Shown here: positions 41,656 through 50,274 of the stretch, piece by piece | Layout: the number at the start of each line of letters is the position of its first letter | How positions within the stretch are numbered: position 1 is the stretch's first letter | NCBI RefSeq assembly: GCF_900289045.1 | Contig: NZ_LT985188.1 | Span: 3,162,001 to 3,226,000, forward strand | DNA from: Micropruina glycogenica | GTDB taxonomy: Bacteria > Actinomycetota > Actinomycetes > Propionibacteriales > Propionibacteriaceae | DNA length: 64,000 nt | Direction: 5' to 3' | The notes under the pieces: generated by a model | Told to the model about the DNA's origin: nothing | Database searches by the model: none | What the model saw: only the letters and a program-made list of their open reading frames with translations | Position numbers and translations under genes: made by a program

Positions 41656-41755
41656 TCGATGCCGGCACCGGTGACTGATGCCGGCTTGGGTCACTGGTGC
41701 CGGGGTATTTCACGTCAGCTGTGACGGTTCGCGGCACCGGTCACCGATGCCGGCA
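41656..41755. repeat. Family-D imperfect inverted repeat, possible bidirectional terminator
   Basis: GATGCCGGCACCGGTGAC (41656-41673, continuing as TGATGCCGGC) and its near-complement GCACCGGTCACCGATGCCGG (41732-41751) form a ~25-bp imperfect stem between two convergent genes. A middle copy (GTCACTGGTGCCGG, 41688-41701) lies in the loop. Confidence 0.7.
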
Positions 41756-41790
41756 TCGATGGCACCGCACGCTACGTCGACGTGACGCGA

Positions 41791-43032
41791 TCAGCCCTTC
41801 TCGGCGCGGGCTTCGGCCAGGGCGTCCACCAGGGCGTCGATGGCCTGGTCGAGCTCTGCTTCGGTGATCACCAGCGGCGGGGCGAGCCGAATGGTCTTCT
41901 CGTGGGTGTCCTTGGCGATCACGCCGCGGCTGAGCAGCTTGTAGCAGATGCTGCGGGCGGTGCCGAGGTACGGGTCGATGTCGACGCCGGCCCACAGCCC
42001 CTTGCCCCGGACGGCGTCCACACCGTTGCCGATCAGCGTGCGCAGCCGCTTGTGCAGGTGTTCGCCCAACTCGGACGACCGCTGCTGCAACTCGCCGGTC
42101 TTCAACAGTTCGACCGCGGCCAGGCCGACGGCGGACGCCAGCGGGTTGCCGCCGAAGGTGGAGCCGTGCTGGCCCGGGTGCAACAGGCCCAGAATGTCGC
42201 GGTTGCCCACCACGGCCGAGACGGGCAAAATGCCGCCGCCCAGCGCCTTGCCCAGCAGGTACAGGTCGGGCACCACGCCGCTGTGCTCGCAGGCGAAGGT
42301 CTTACCCGTGCGGCCCAGGCCCGACTGAATCTCGTCGGCGATCATCAGCACGTTGCGCTCGGTGCACAGCTCGCGCAGGGCCGGCAAGAAGCTCTTCGGC
42401 GGCACCACCACACCGGCCTCGCCCTGAATCGGCTCGACCAGCACGGCCACGGTGTTGTCGTCGATCTCGTCTGCGATCGCGGTGACGTCGCCGTACGGCA
42501 CGGTGCGAAAGCCCGGGGTGAAGGGGCCGAAGTTGCGCCGCGCGGTCTCGTCATTGCTGAACGAGATCACCGTGGTGGTGCGGCCGTGAAAGTTGTTGGC
42601 CATCACGATGATGTTGGCGTGCCGCTCTTCGACGCCCTTGGTCTCATACCCCCACTTGCGGGCCAGTTTGATGCCCGACTCGACGGCCTCGACGCCGGTG
42701 TTCATCGGCAGCACCATGTCTTTGCCGCACAGCTCGGCCAGCGCCTTGACGAAAGGGCCGTAGGGCGCCGAGAACACCGCCCGCGAGGTGATGGTCACCT
42801 TCGCGAGCTGGTCGATCGCGGCCTGGGTGAGCACCGGGTTTCCGTGGCCGAAGTTCACCGCCGAGTAGGCCGACAGAAAGTCGAGGTAGCGGTTGCCGTC
42901 GATGTCGGTGAGCCAGGCGCCCTCGCCGGAGTCGATCACCACGGGCAACGGCAGGTAGTTGTGCGCCCCCCACGTTTCGGTCTGGGCGATCGCGGCCTGC
43001 TGGGCCGGGCTGACGCCCTTGCGGTCGGTCAT
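41791..43032 (-). CDS. rocD: Ornithine aminotransferase
   Basis: 413 residues, class-III PLP aminotransferase. It converts ornithine and 2-oxoglutarate to glutamate semialdehyde and glutamate. Diagnostic stretches: NYLPLPVVIDSGEGAWLTDI, LPMNTGVEAVESGIKLARKW, IADEIQSGLGRTGK, and the PLP Lys in LLGKALGGGILPVSAV. Length and N-terminus match RocD rather than ArgD. An AGGATT-type site (CGGAGGATT) precedes the ATG. It stands alone rather than with arginase genes. Confidence 0.95.
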   Translation of the reverse strand: MTDRKGVSPAQQAAIAQTETWGAHNYLPLPVVIDSGEGAWLTDIDGNRYLDFLSAYSAVNFGHGNPVLTQAAIDQLAKVTITSRAVFSAPYGPFVKALAELCGKDMVLPMNTGVEAVESGIKLARKWGYETKGVEERHANIIVMANNFHGRTTTVISFSNDETARRNFGPFTPGFRTVPYGDVTAIADEIDDNTVAVLVEPIQGEAGVVVPPKSFLPALRELCTERNVLMIADEIQSGLGRTGKTFACEHSGVVPDLYLLGKALGGGILPVSAVVGNRDILGLLHPGQHGSTFGGNPLASAVGLAAVELLKTGELQQRSSELGEHLHKRLRTLIGNGVDAVRGKGLWAGVDIDPYLGTARSICYKLLSRGVIAKDTHEKTIRLAPPLVITEAELDQAIDALVDALAEARAEKG

Positions 43033-43107
43033 GGCAATCCTCCGGTGTCGAAGCTACGCAACGCTCATTCTTTCGGCTCTAGTGGCGAACAACGCGATAA
43101 AGAGCAG

Positions 43108-43128
43108 GCCTCCAAGCCTACCGGAGGC
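43108..43128. terminator. GC-rich hairpin downstream of the ABC-2 operon
   Basis: GCCTCC and GGAGGC arms (43108-43113, 43123-43128) with a 9-nt loop, 33 bp after the stop codon of the exporter permease (transcribed leftward). No T-run follows, so an intrinsic terminator is only possible. Confidence 0.4.
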
Positions 43129-43160
43129 GAAAACGTGGCGCCACCGGCGCTCGTCCGACC

Positions 43161-44402
43161 TCACTGTTGCCCGCCCCACCCCAGCGCCCGACCGATCTTC
43201 ACCCGGCTGCTGTAGCTGATCGACCCGGTGCGAAAGAGCCGCACCCCGAGCATCAGGAACAGCCAGCCGAAGCCGGCCAGCATGACCAGCGCGATCGCGG
43301 CTTCCCACCAGTAGAGCCCGCCGGTGGCGTTGCGCAGCAGCGCCGACACGGGAGCGGTGAGCGGAAAGAACGTGAACACCTGCGACACCACCCCGTGCGG
43401 GTCGCTGACCAGCAGGGAGGCGGCGTACAGCGGAATGAACATCGCCATCACCACCACGCCGAACGCGTTGCCGGCCTCTTTTGCCGACGGCATGACCGCA
43501 CCGATGGCCACCAGCAGCCCGGTGAACATCAGAAAGCTGAACAGAAACAACGCGAAGCCGATCAGCGCGGGCCACAGGTCGAGCGGCACGCCCAACAGCG
43601 ACGCGGCGCCGTCGGTCGGCGGGACGGCTCCGATTGCGTTGGTGAGCAGATTGAACGCGAAGCCGGCCGGAATCGCCACCACCAGACCTTGCACGATGCC
43701 GATCAGCACCAAGGCGATCACCTTGCCGACGATCATCGTGGTGGGGTTCATCGTGGTGAGAATCATCTCGGTGACCCGGTTCTCTTTCTCTTCGAGCGTC
43801 ACGTTGAGCATCTGGTTACCCAACATCAGCACCGCCATGTAGAACAGCACCAGAAACAGCCCGGGAACGATCACCCCGGCGAACCCCGCGGTGCGGGTGC
43901 CTGCGGCGTAGGTGACGAGTTCGACGTCCGGCTCGTTCACCGCCAGAGCGGCCAGCTTGGGGTCGCCGATGCGGGCTGCCACCGATTGGCTGAACACCGA
44001 CGACGCCACCGCGCTGTAGCGGCCCGAGTCGAACAACCCGAGGTCTTGACCCTGCACCGCGATCGGCTGGCTCAGCGGGTCTTCGGGGTAGTCGACGTGG
44101 CATTGCGAGGTGCCGGCCACCACGGCTGCTCGCGCCGCGGGGGCGTCGGTCACCGGGCTTCCCCCGGCCGCTGCGGCCACCGCCGCGTCGACCAGCCCGG
44201 ACGCGTCGGTGTAGGTGAAGCTGACCGTCTGCTTGTCTTGGCTGTCGGCGCGGTTGGCGGTGGCCTGGCTGCTGATCGTGACGAGCCCGACCACGACGGC
44301 GATCAGCAGCGGCACCGACAGTGAGATCAGCCAGAACTTCGGCTTCAGCACGGTGCGGGTGAACTCGAACCGGATCACGGTGCCCAGATTGTGCCGCTTC
44401 AT
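43161..44402 (-). CDS. ABC-2 type exporter permease (NatB-like)
   Basis: 413 residues. An N-terminal membrane helix (FWLISLSVPLLIAVVVGLV) is followed by a ~150-residue extracellular domain and then five or six helices (GVIVPGLFLVLFYMAVLM, VIALVLIGIVQGLVVAIPAG, GFALFLFSFLMFTGLLVAIG, PLTAPVSALLRNATGG). This NatB/YhaP-type layout is typical of exporters of Na+, drugs or peptides. Start overlaps the ATPase stop by 4 nt. Substrate unknown. Confidence 0.88.
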   Translation of the reverse strand: MKRHNLGTVIRFEFTRTVLKPKFWLISLSVPLLIAVVVGLVTISSQATANRADSQDKQTVSFTYTDASGLVDAAVAAAAGGSPVTDAPAARAAVVAGTSQCHVDYPEDPLSQPIAVQGQDLGLFDSGRYSAVASSVFSQSVAARIGDPKLAALAVNEPDVELVTYAAGTRTAGFAGVIVPGLFLVLFYMAVLMLGNQMLNVTLEEKENRVTEMILTTMNPTTMIVGKVIALVLIGIVQGLVVAIPAGFAFNLLTNAIGAVPPTDGAASLLGVPLDLWPALIGFALFLFSFLMFTGLLVAIGAVMPSAKEAGNAFGVVVMAMFIPLYAASLLVSDPHGVVSQVFTFFPLTAPVSALLRNATGGLYWWEAAIALVMLAGFGWLFLMLGVRLFRTGSISYSSRVKIGRALGWGGQQ

Positions 44403-45310
44403 GCCGCCGCCTCTTGCTCGCCGTACACCTTGAGAAAGATCTCTTCGAGAGACACCCGCGCCGACTCGAAGCCGCGCAACTGCACGCCCGCGTCGAGCAG
44501 TTCGCGAATCACCAGGTTGGGCTCGACGCCGTCGGGCAGATCGAGTTCGGCGTAGTTGCGTTCGCTCACCTCGACCCGGTAGTTCGGCGACTGGGGCAGG
44601 GTGCCGCTGAAGGTGAGCCGCAGGCGCCGTCCGCCGAACGCGTCCTGCACCTCGGCGACCGTGCCGTAGGCCTCGGCGCGGCCGTCCTTGAGCAGCAGAA
44701 TGCGGTCGCAGAGCCGCTCGACCTCGTCCATCTGGTGGGTGACCATCACCACCGTCGAACCCTGCTGGCGCTGCTCGTCGACCAGGTCCATCAACAGCCG
44801 GCGGTTCACCGGGTCGAAGCCCTTGGTGGGCTCGTCGAGAATCAGAATGCTGGGCGAGTTCATGATCGTGACGCCCAACTGCACCTTCTGCTGCTGCCCG
44901 CCCGACAGCTTGTCGACCCGCACCTTGGCGTGATCGGCCAGGCCGACCCGGCCCAGGTATTCCCGAGACCAGCCGGACGCCGCGTCTCGGGTCTGGCCCT
45001 TGAGTTGGCCGAAGTAGGTCATCACGTCCAGCACCGACTCTTTGCGGTACAGCCCGCGCTCTTCGGGCAGGTACCCCAATCGCGATCCCTGGGCAGGGTC
45101 GAACCGTCGGCCCTCGACCAGCAGCGTGCCGGCGGTGGGGGTGTAGATGCCCAGCAGGGCGCGAATGGTGGTGGTCTTGCCCGAGCCGTTCGAGCCCAAC
45201 AGCCCGAATGTTTCGCCGGGGCGTACCTCGAAGCTCAGGTCGTCGATCACGACCTGCTCGCCGAACCTCATGCGAAAGTCGCGAACGTCGATGACGGGGG
45301 TGTCGCTCAT
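44399..45310 (-). CDS. ABC transporter ATP-binding protein (NatA-like)
   Basis: 303 residues. Walker A GLLGSNGSGKTTTI, signature LSGGQQQKVQLGV, Walker B SILILDEPTKGFDPVNRRLL and the H-loop VTHQMDEVERLC are intact. A ~80-residue C-terminal DUF4162-type domain follows, as in ABC-2 exporters of the NatA/EcsA type. It energises the permease encoded directly downstream. Confidence 0.95.
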   Translation of the reverse strand: MSDTPVIDVRDFRMRFGEQVVIDDLSFEVRPGETFGLLGSNGSGKTTTIRALLGIYTPTAGTLLVEGRRFDPAQGSRLGYLPEERGLYRKESVLDVMTYFGQLKGQTRDAASGWSREYLGRVGLADHAKVRVDKLSGGQQQKVQLGVTIMNSPSILILDEPTKGFDPVNRRLLMDLVDEQRQQGSTVVMVTHQMDEVERLCDRILLLKDGRAEAYGTVAEVQDAFGGRRLRLTFSGTLPQSPNYRVEVSERNYAELDLPDGVEPNLVIRELLDAGVQLRGFESARVSLEEIFLKVYGEQEAAA

Positions 45311-45371
45311 GCTGTTAGCTCATCACACGCGGCCAAGCCCTCGGGTGCGTCCCACGCACTAGAGTCGGTGC

Positions 45372-45869
45372 ATGGACGCCACTCAACTGCCCATCGTGGT
45401 CGGCAACGACGGTTCTGACTTCGCCCGGCTGGCGTTGCGCAAGGCACTCTGGCTCGCCGACAAGCTCAAGGCCGAGGTGCGGGTGATTCGCGCCTGGTCG
45501 ATCAGCACCGCGCCGCGCCCGTCCACCTGGTCGCCCGGTTACGTGCCCCCCGCCGACGACTTCGAGGCCGTGGTGCGCGAACGGCTGGCCAAAGAGGTCG
45601 ACCCGATCGCGGCCGAGTTTCCCGACGTGAAGGTCATTCTCGAAACGCCCCACGGCCCGGCCGGACGAGAGTTGCTCAAGGCAGCGGTGAACGCACGGCT
45701 GCTCGTGGTGGGCACGCGAGGCATGGGCGGGTTCAAGGGTCTGCTGATGGGTTCGGTGTCGAACCAGGTCGTCGAGCACGCCCCCTGCGACGTGCTGGTG
45801 GTGCGCAAGGGCACCGACGAGCCCGCGCCCGATCGCCGGGTGCCGCTCGACCGCATTCTCGACCAGTGA
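45372..45869 (+). CDS. Universal stress protein, UspA family
   Basis: 165 residues, single Usp domain. The ATP-binding signature G-x2-G-x9-G-S is visible in VVGTRGMGGFKGLLMGSVSN. The N-terminal strand IVVGNDGSDFARLALRKALW has the conserved Asp. TAGAGT at 45360-45365 lies 6 nt before the ATG, so the mRNA is probably leaderless. The stop overlaps the barstar GTG start, linking this stress gene to the barstar-barnase pair. Confidence 0.93.
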   Translation: MDATQLPIVVGNDGSDFARLALRKALWLADKLKAEVRVIRAWSISTAPRPSTWSPGYVPPADDFEAVVRERLAKEVDPIAAEFPDVKVILETPHGPAGRELLKAAVNARLLVVGTRGMGGFKGLLMGSVSNQVVEHAPCDVLVVRKGTDEPAPDRRVPLDRILDQ

Positions 45870-46315
45870 CCGCAGCCTGGACCTGTCTGGCCGACGAGTT
45901 GGGGCTGGACGGCCAGCGCATGCTCTTCGCCGATGCGAGCCGACGCCCCGAGTTGCTCGCGGGGTGCCAGGACGCCGGCTACACGGTGGTGGCGCTCGAC
46001 ACCCAGGGGGTGAGCCGCTTTCGCGCCGCGCAGGCCGCCCTGGCCACGGCGCTGCGTTTGCCCGCCAGTGCGGGCCGCAACCTGGACGCCCTCGCCGACA
46101 GCCTGGGCGATCTGGCCCGCTACTGGCCGGACGCACCCCGCCTGGTGCTGGCCTGGAGCCACCCCGAGCAGCTGATGCTCGACGACGAGAGGGGCTGGTT
46201 TCGCCTCGTCGAGGTGCTGGCGAACGCGTCCGACCGGCTGTGGCAGGGCGAGGGCGACGACCCGGACGACCGGCTGTTCGAGACCCTGGTCTTGATCGAG
46301 GGCTACGCGTCATGA
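45866..46315 (+). CDS. Barstar family ribonuclease inhibitor
   Basis: 149 residues. The barstar fold is recognisable: YTVVALDTQGVSRFRAAQAA, the Leu-rich ALRLPASAGRNLDALADSLG, then LVLAWSHPEQLM and the closing helix. Barstars bind and block barnase-type RNases inside the cell. GTG start overlaps the UspA stop; its own stop overlaps the start of the RNase gene (ATGA). Inhibitor-first order ensures protection before toxin is made. Confidence 0.85.
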   Translation: MTAAWTCLADELGLDGQRMLFADASRRPELLAGCQDAGYTVVALDTQGVSRFRAAQAALATALRLPASAGRNLDALADSLGDLARYWPDAPRLVLAWSHPEQLMLDDERGWFRLVEVLANASDRLWQGEGDDPDDRLFETLVLIEGYAS

Positions 46316-46776
46316 GTCCGACCCGGCAACGCACTCTGCTGGTGGTCGGCCTGGTGCTGGTCGTGCTCGCCGGGCTGATCGTCTGGGCGTCGGGTGGTCG
46401 TCCGGGTAGTCCGACCACGGCCGAGACCAAGCCCGTCATCGCCACCCCGAGCCGCACCGCGCCCACCTCGAGTTCGGGGCTGCCAGTGTGCACCCATGTG
46501 CCGGCCGAGGTCGACGACACCGTCGCCGCGGTGCGCAACAACGGCCCCTACCTGCGCCCGCGCGACGACGGGGGCACGTTCGGCAACTACGAGCGGCTGC
46601 TGCCCCGCAAACCGAGCGGCTACTACCGCGAATACACCGTCGAGGCGCCGGGCGAACGCTTTCCCGGCCCCCGGCGACTGATCACCGGGGGCCAGGCCAA
46701 GCTGGGCGCAGAGCCGGCGGTGTGGTTCTACACCGCCGACCACTACGAGTCGTTCTGCGAGCTCGTCGTCGGTTGA
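46312..46776 (+). CDS. Barnase-type secreted or membrane-anchored ribonuclease
   Basis: 154 residues. An N-terminal hydrophobic segment (LLVVGLVLVVLAGLIVWAS) and a Ser/Thr/Pro linker precede a microbial ribonuclease (N1/barnase) domain: VRNNGPYLRPRDDGGTFGNY, YYREYTVEAPG, RLITGG and WFYTADHYESF. Glu107, Arg121/122 and His144 align with the barnase catalytic Glu, Arg and His. It is probably an extracellular guanyl-preferring RNase. The paired upstream barstar supports the call. Confidence 0.88.
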   Translation: MSPTRQRTLLVVGLVLVVLAGLIVWASGGRPGSPTTAETKPVIATPSRTAPTSSSGLPVCTHVPAEVDDTVAAVRNNGPYLRPRDDGGTFGNYERLLPRKPSGYYREYTVEAPGERFPGPRRLITGGQAKLGAEPAVWFYTADHYESFCELVVG

Positions 46777-46866
46777 GCCCGTCGACGGTCGAGTTTGTTG
46801 AGACCACTGGGTCTCGACAAGCCCGAACGTGGAGCGGTTGGGAGATCCCGGCGTAAGCCGGGACGG
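46777..46866. repeat. Family-B pair followed by a family-A repeat
   Basis: GGTCGAGTTTGTTGAGACC (46787-46805) and GTCTCGACAAGCCCGAAC (46811-46828) are divergent family-B copies. GAGATCCCGGCGTAAGCCGG (46843-46862) is a family-A copy. They fill the gap between the RNase gene and the convergent osmoprotectant-binding protein gene. Confidence 0.75.
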
Positions 46867-46870
46867 CGGG

Positions 46871-47794
46871 TCAGCCGAGCAGCCCCTTGCCGGTCAGCCA
46901 GGTCTTGGCGATCTCGCTCGAGCTCTGCTGCTTGTTCACGCTCAATGCGTTCAGCCCCACCAACTCGTCGGTGGTCAATGCAGCACTCACCTTGTCGATC
47001 ACCGCGGCGGCCTTCTCGTCGACCTTCGCGCTCACCACCGGCACCACGTTCTGCGGCAGAATCAGCGCCTTCGGGTCGGTCAGCGTCACCAGTTCGTTGG
47101 CGGCGATGGACGGGTCGGCCGAGTAGATGTCGGCGGTGTCGCACTTGCCGTCCTTGAGCGCCTTGACCGTCAGCGGGCCGCCCGAGTCCTCAACCGGAAT
47201 CACCTCGAGGTTCAGCCCGTAGTCGTTCTTGAGCCCGGGGGGTCCGTAGGGGCGCTTGGCGAGCTCGGAGTTGGCGCACACCTTGAGCGAGTCACCCACC
47301 TTCGACAGGTCGGCGATGCTGGCCAGGCCGTACTTGTCGGCGTTGGCCTTGGTGACGTTGTAGCTGTCCTGGTCGGTGGCCGGCGACGCGGTCAACGGTC
47401 GCAGGCCGCTGCCCAGGGCAGCGGGCAGGGCCGCCATCACCTCGTCGCCGGTCTTGGCGGTGGCGTTCTTGTCGAGGTACTGCAGCAGGTTGCCGGAGTA
47501 CTCGGGAAACACGTCGATCTTGCCGCCCTGCAACTCGGGCAGGTACACCTCGCGCTGCCCGATCTGGTACTGCCGGGTGATCGTGTAGCCGCCGTGCTCC
47601 AGCGCCTGCGCGTACAGCTCGGCGATGATCTCGTTGCTGTAGTACTGCTGCGAGCCGACCACCAGCGTGGTGCTGCCGGCCGCACTGGACGAGCCGGACG
47701 CCGCCGGGCTCGCCGAGCCCAACGGATTCGAGGACGAGCAGGCGCTCAACGCCAGCACGCCGGCCGCCACGAGGGCAGCGAAACGGGTCTTCAT
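46871..47794 (-). CDS. Osmoprotectant ABC transporter substrate-binding lipoprotein
   Basis: 307 residues. Signal peptide with lipobox LSAC (Cys19), a Ser/Ala linker, then an OpuAC/OsmF-type binding domain: TTLVVGSQQYYSNEIIAELY, IDVFPEYSGNLLQYLDKNAT and DIYSADPSIAANELVTLTDP. It captures glycine betaine, choline or a similar compatible solute for the permeases encoded upstream in the operon. Ligand not predictable. It is the last gene of the four-gene operon. Confidence 0.92.
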   Translation of the reverse strand: MKTRFAALVAAGVLALSACSSSNPLGSASPAASGSSSAAGSTTLVVGSQQYYSNEIIAELYAQALEHGGYTITRQYQIGQREVYLPELQGGKIDVFPEYSGNLLQYLDKNATAKTGDEVMAALPAALGSGLRPLTASPATDQDSYNVTKANADKYGLASIADLSKVGDSLKVCANSELAKRPYGPPGLKNDYGLNLEVIPVEDSGGPLTVKALKDGKCDTADIYSADPSIAANELVTLTDPKALILPQNVVPVVSAKVDEKAAAVIDKVSAALTTDELVGLNALSVNKQQSSSEIAKTWLTGKGLLG

Positions 47795-47829
47795 GGTCAG
47801 AGGGGTCCTCTCGGTGGGGGTTTCGTCGA

Positions 47830-48492
47830 TCAGTGGGTGTGCAGACGGCGCGCCGTCACGCGTTCTGAGATCTCGAACACTCCTTCCAGAATCAGTGCCA
47901 GTACCACCACCAGCAGGGCGGCGGCCAGCATCTGTGGGTAATCCTGCGTCTTCAGGCCGAGAAACAGGAAGCGTCCCAAGCCGCCTGCCCCCACATAGGC
48001 GGCCAGAGTGGCGGTGGCGACCACCTGCAGGGTGGCCGAGCGTAGTCCGCCGATCAGCAGGGGCAAGCCCAGCGGCATCTCGACCCGGGTGAGAATCTGC
48101 CATTCCGACATGCCCATCGCGCGGGCGGCGTCCACAGTGCGGGGGTCGATCGCCTCGATGCCGGCGTAGGCCCCGGCCAGCACCGAAGGCACGGCCAGCA
48201 GCACCAGCGCCACCATGGGCGCGATCAGGCCGACGCCCAGCACCAGGCCCACCAGGGTGACCACGCCCAGCGTGGGCAGCGCCCTGGCTGCGCCGGACGA
48301 CGCCACCACCAGGCCCCGTCCGCGTCCGGTGTGGCCCACCAGGTAGCCCAGCGGAATGGCGATCACAGACGCCAGCACGACCGCCAGAATCGTGTACCAC
48401 AGGTGCTCCCACGACCGGGCCCATACCCCGTTCGGCCCACTCGCGTTGGCGGGGTCGGCGATCCAGGCGATGGCTTGGCTGAAGTAGTTCAT
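47830..48492 (-). CDS. Osmoprotectant ABC transporter permease (second)
   Basis: 220 residues, with five or six membrane helices and the permease EAA-type loop AARAMGMSEWQILTRVEMPL that contacts the ATPase. Starts MNYFSQAIAWIADPAN, then HLWYTILAVVLASVIAIPLG. Pairs with the similar permease encoded at 48489-49127. The start overlaps the previous stop by 4 nt. Confidence 0.93.
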   Translation of the reverse strand: MNYFSQAIAWIADPANASGPNGVWARSWEHLWYTILAVVLASVIAIPLGYLVGHTGRGRGLVVASSGAARALPTLGVVTLVGLVLGVGLIAPMVALVLLAVPSVLAGAYAGIEAIDPRTVDAARAMGMSEWQILTRVEMPLGLPLLIGGLRSATLQVVATATLAAYVGAGGLGRFLFLGLKTQDYPQMLAAALLVVVLALILEGVFEISERVTARRLHTH

Positions 48493-49127
48493 CGGCGCGC
48501 CTTCGTCCAGGGCATCAGCGCTCGGCCGGCCAGCACCAGCAGACCGTCCACGATCAGCGCCAAAGCGACGGTGGCCATGATGCCGGTGAGCACCTCGGCG
48601 ATGATGCCGCGTTGAAAGCCGTCCACGAACAGCAGGCCCAGGTTGTCGACGCCCAGCAGCGAACTCACCGTCACCAGGCTGATCGTGCTCACCGACACCA
48701 CCCGCAGCCCGGCCAGCAGCACCGGGCCGGCCAGTGGCAGCTCGACGGCGAAGAACCGTCCGGCGGCCGAGTAGCCCAGAGCTGTGGACGACAGCACCAC
48801 CGGCATGCCGACCGACGCCAGGGCGTCGGCGGCCGAGCGCACCATCAGCGCCAGGCCGTACAGGGTGAGCGCCACGATCACGTTGATGCGGTCGCGCACC
48901 CCGAAGCCGAGTACCGAGGGCAACACCACGAACAGCGGCAGCGACGGAATCGCGTACAGCAGGCCGGCGGCGGTCAGCAGGGTGGCCCGCGACCAGCGGT
49001 ACCGGTTGGCCACCCAGCCCAGCGGCAGCGCCAGCACGAACGAGGCGACGATCGCCGGAATCGCGAGCAGCAGGTGCGACAGCGTGCGCGACCCGATCAG
49101 CTCGAGGTTGTTGAGCACCCAGGTCAT
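48489..49127 (-). CDS. Osmoprotectant ABC transporter permease (first)
   Basis: 212 residues with helices LSHLLLAIPAIVASFVLALP, ATLLTAAGLLYAIPSLPLFV and VIVALTLYGLALMVRSAADA. The coupling loop is ALGYSAAGRFFAVELPLAGP. OpuCB/OsmW-type. Its start shares one base with the stop of the ATPase gene, and its stop overlaps the next permease, so all four genes are co-translated. Confidence 0.93.
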   Translation of the reverse strand: MTWVLNNLELIGSRTLSHLLLAIPAIVASFVLALPLGWVANRYRWSRATLLTAAGLLYAIPSLPLFVVLPSVLGFGVRDRINVIVALTLYGLALMVRSAADALASVGMPVVLSSTALGYSAAGRFFAVELPLAGPVLLAGLRVVSVSTISLVTVSSLLGVDNLGLLFVDGFQRGIIAEVLTGIMATVALALIVDGLLVLAGRALMPWTKARR

Positions 49128-49945
49128 CAGCCGGGCTCCACCAGCCGGCCGGCCGGACGTCCGTGGCCGTCCACCACGAGAGTGCCGGTCGGGGTCTCGC
49201 GCAGGTGCAGGTCGAGGGTGCCGCGGCCGAGACCCAGGAAGTCGGCCACGAAGTCGTCCGCCGGCTCGGCCACCACCTGCTGCGGAGTACCGGCCTGCGC
49301 GATGCGGGCACCCTTGGCCAGAATGACGATCTGGTCGCCGAGGGCCAACGCCTCGGCGATGTCGTGGGTGACGAACACGATCGTCTTCTCGAGTTCGCGC
49401 TGAATGCGCAGCAGTTCGGCCTGCAGGTCGGCCCGCACCAACGGGTCGACGGCGCCGAACGGTTCGTCCATCAGCAGAATGTTGGGGTCGGCGGCGAGCC
49501 CGCGGGCCACGCCGACCCGCTGCTGCTGGCCGCCCGAGAGCTGGTCGGGGTAGCGGTTGGCCTGGCGGGCCTCGAGCCCGACCAGCTCCATCAGTTCGGC
49601 CGCCCGGGCGTGCGCCTGCGCCTTCGGCACGCCGTTCAGCAGCGGCACGGTGGCGATGTTGTCGATCACCTTGCGGTGCGGCAGCAGGCCCGCGTTCTGC
49701 ATCACGTACCCGATCCGCCGGCGCAACGGCACCGGTGGAACGTCCGCCACGTTCTCGTCGTCGATCCACACCGCACCGCTGGTCGGGTCGACCATGCGGT
49801 TCACCATGCGCAGCAGGGTGGTTTTGCCGCAGCCGGACGATCCGACCAGCACGGTGGTCTTGCCCGTGGGCGCCTCGAGAGTGAAGTCGCGCACGGCCTC
49901 GGTGCCGTCGGGGTACGACTTGCACACGTCCTGAAATCGGATCAT
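49127..49945 (-). CDS. Osmoprotectant ABC transporter ATP-binding protein
   Basis: 272 residues. Walker A VGSSGCGKTTLLRM, signature DQLSGGQQQRVGVARGLA, Walker B NILLMDEPFGAVDPLVR and H-loop VTHDIAEALALGD. A short C-terminal extension replaces the CBS pair found in OpuCA-type subunits, so osmotic gating through CBS domains is not expected. First gene of the operon; divergent from a GNAT gene. Confidence 0.93.
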   Translation of the reverse strand: MIRFQDVCKSYPDGTEAVRDFTLEAPTGKTTVLVGSSGCGKTTLLRMVNRMVDPTSGAVWIDDENVADVPPVPLRRRIGYVMQNAGLLPHRKVIDNIATVPLLNGVPKAQAHARAAELMELVGLEARQANRYPDQLSGGQQQRVGVARGLAADPNILLMDEPFGAVDPLVRADLQAELLRIQRELEKTIVFVTHDIAEALALGDQIVILAKGARIAQAGTPQQVVAEPADDFVADFLGLGRGTLDLHLRETPTGTLVVDGHGRPAGRLVEPG

Positions 49946-49977
49946 TGCCCTACTCAACCCCACCACGGCCCGATTCG

Positions 49978-49983
49978 TATACT
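49978..49983 (+). promoter_or_regulatory. -10 box of the GNAT gene
   Basis: TATACT followed by 6 nt and GTG at 49990: a leaderless-type start in the intergenic space shared with the osmoprotectant operon. Confidence 0.7.
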
Positions 49984-49989
49984 CACCCT

Positions 49990-50274
49990 GTGGGTGAAAC
50001 CGTCGAGCACAACGCGCGAAAGTCACGTTTCGAGATTCATGTCGACGGCGCACTGGCCGGCGTCGCGCACTACGACCTGAGCAACGGCGTGGCCGACTTC
50101 GACCACACCGAGGTGTCGCCTGCCTACAACGGACGAGGGCTCGGCACCACGTTGGTGAAGGGTGCGCTCGACCAGGTGCGGGCCGCCGGCACGTGGAAGG
50201 TGCGGGCCACCTGCCCGTTCGTGGTCACGTTCTTGAAGCGGCACCCCGAGTACGACGACCTCGTCGTGCCTTGA
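49990..50274 (+). CDS. GNAT-like N-acetyltransferase domain protein (NATD1/YjdJ type)
   Basis: 94 residues: RKSRFEIHVDGALAGVAHYD, VADFDHTEVSPAYNGRGLGT, LVKGALDQVRAAGTWKVRAT and the terminal CPFVVTFLKRHPEYDDLV. This is the compact acetyltransferase-like family known as NATD1 or YjdJ, which binds acetyl-CoA at the RGLGT loop. Substrates are unknown. GTG start supported by the leaderless pattern. Confidence 0.9.
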   Translation: MGETVEHNARKSRFEIHVDGALAGVAHYDLSNGVADFDHTEVSPAYNGRGLGTTLVKGALDQVRAAGTWKVRATCPFVVTFLKRHPEYDDLVVP

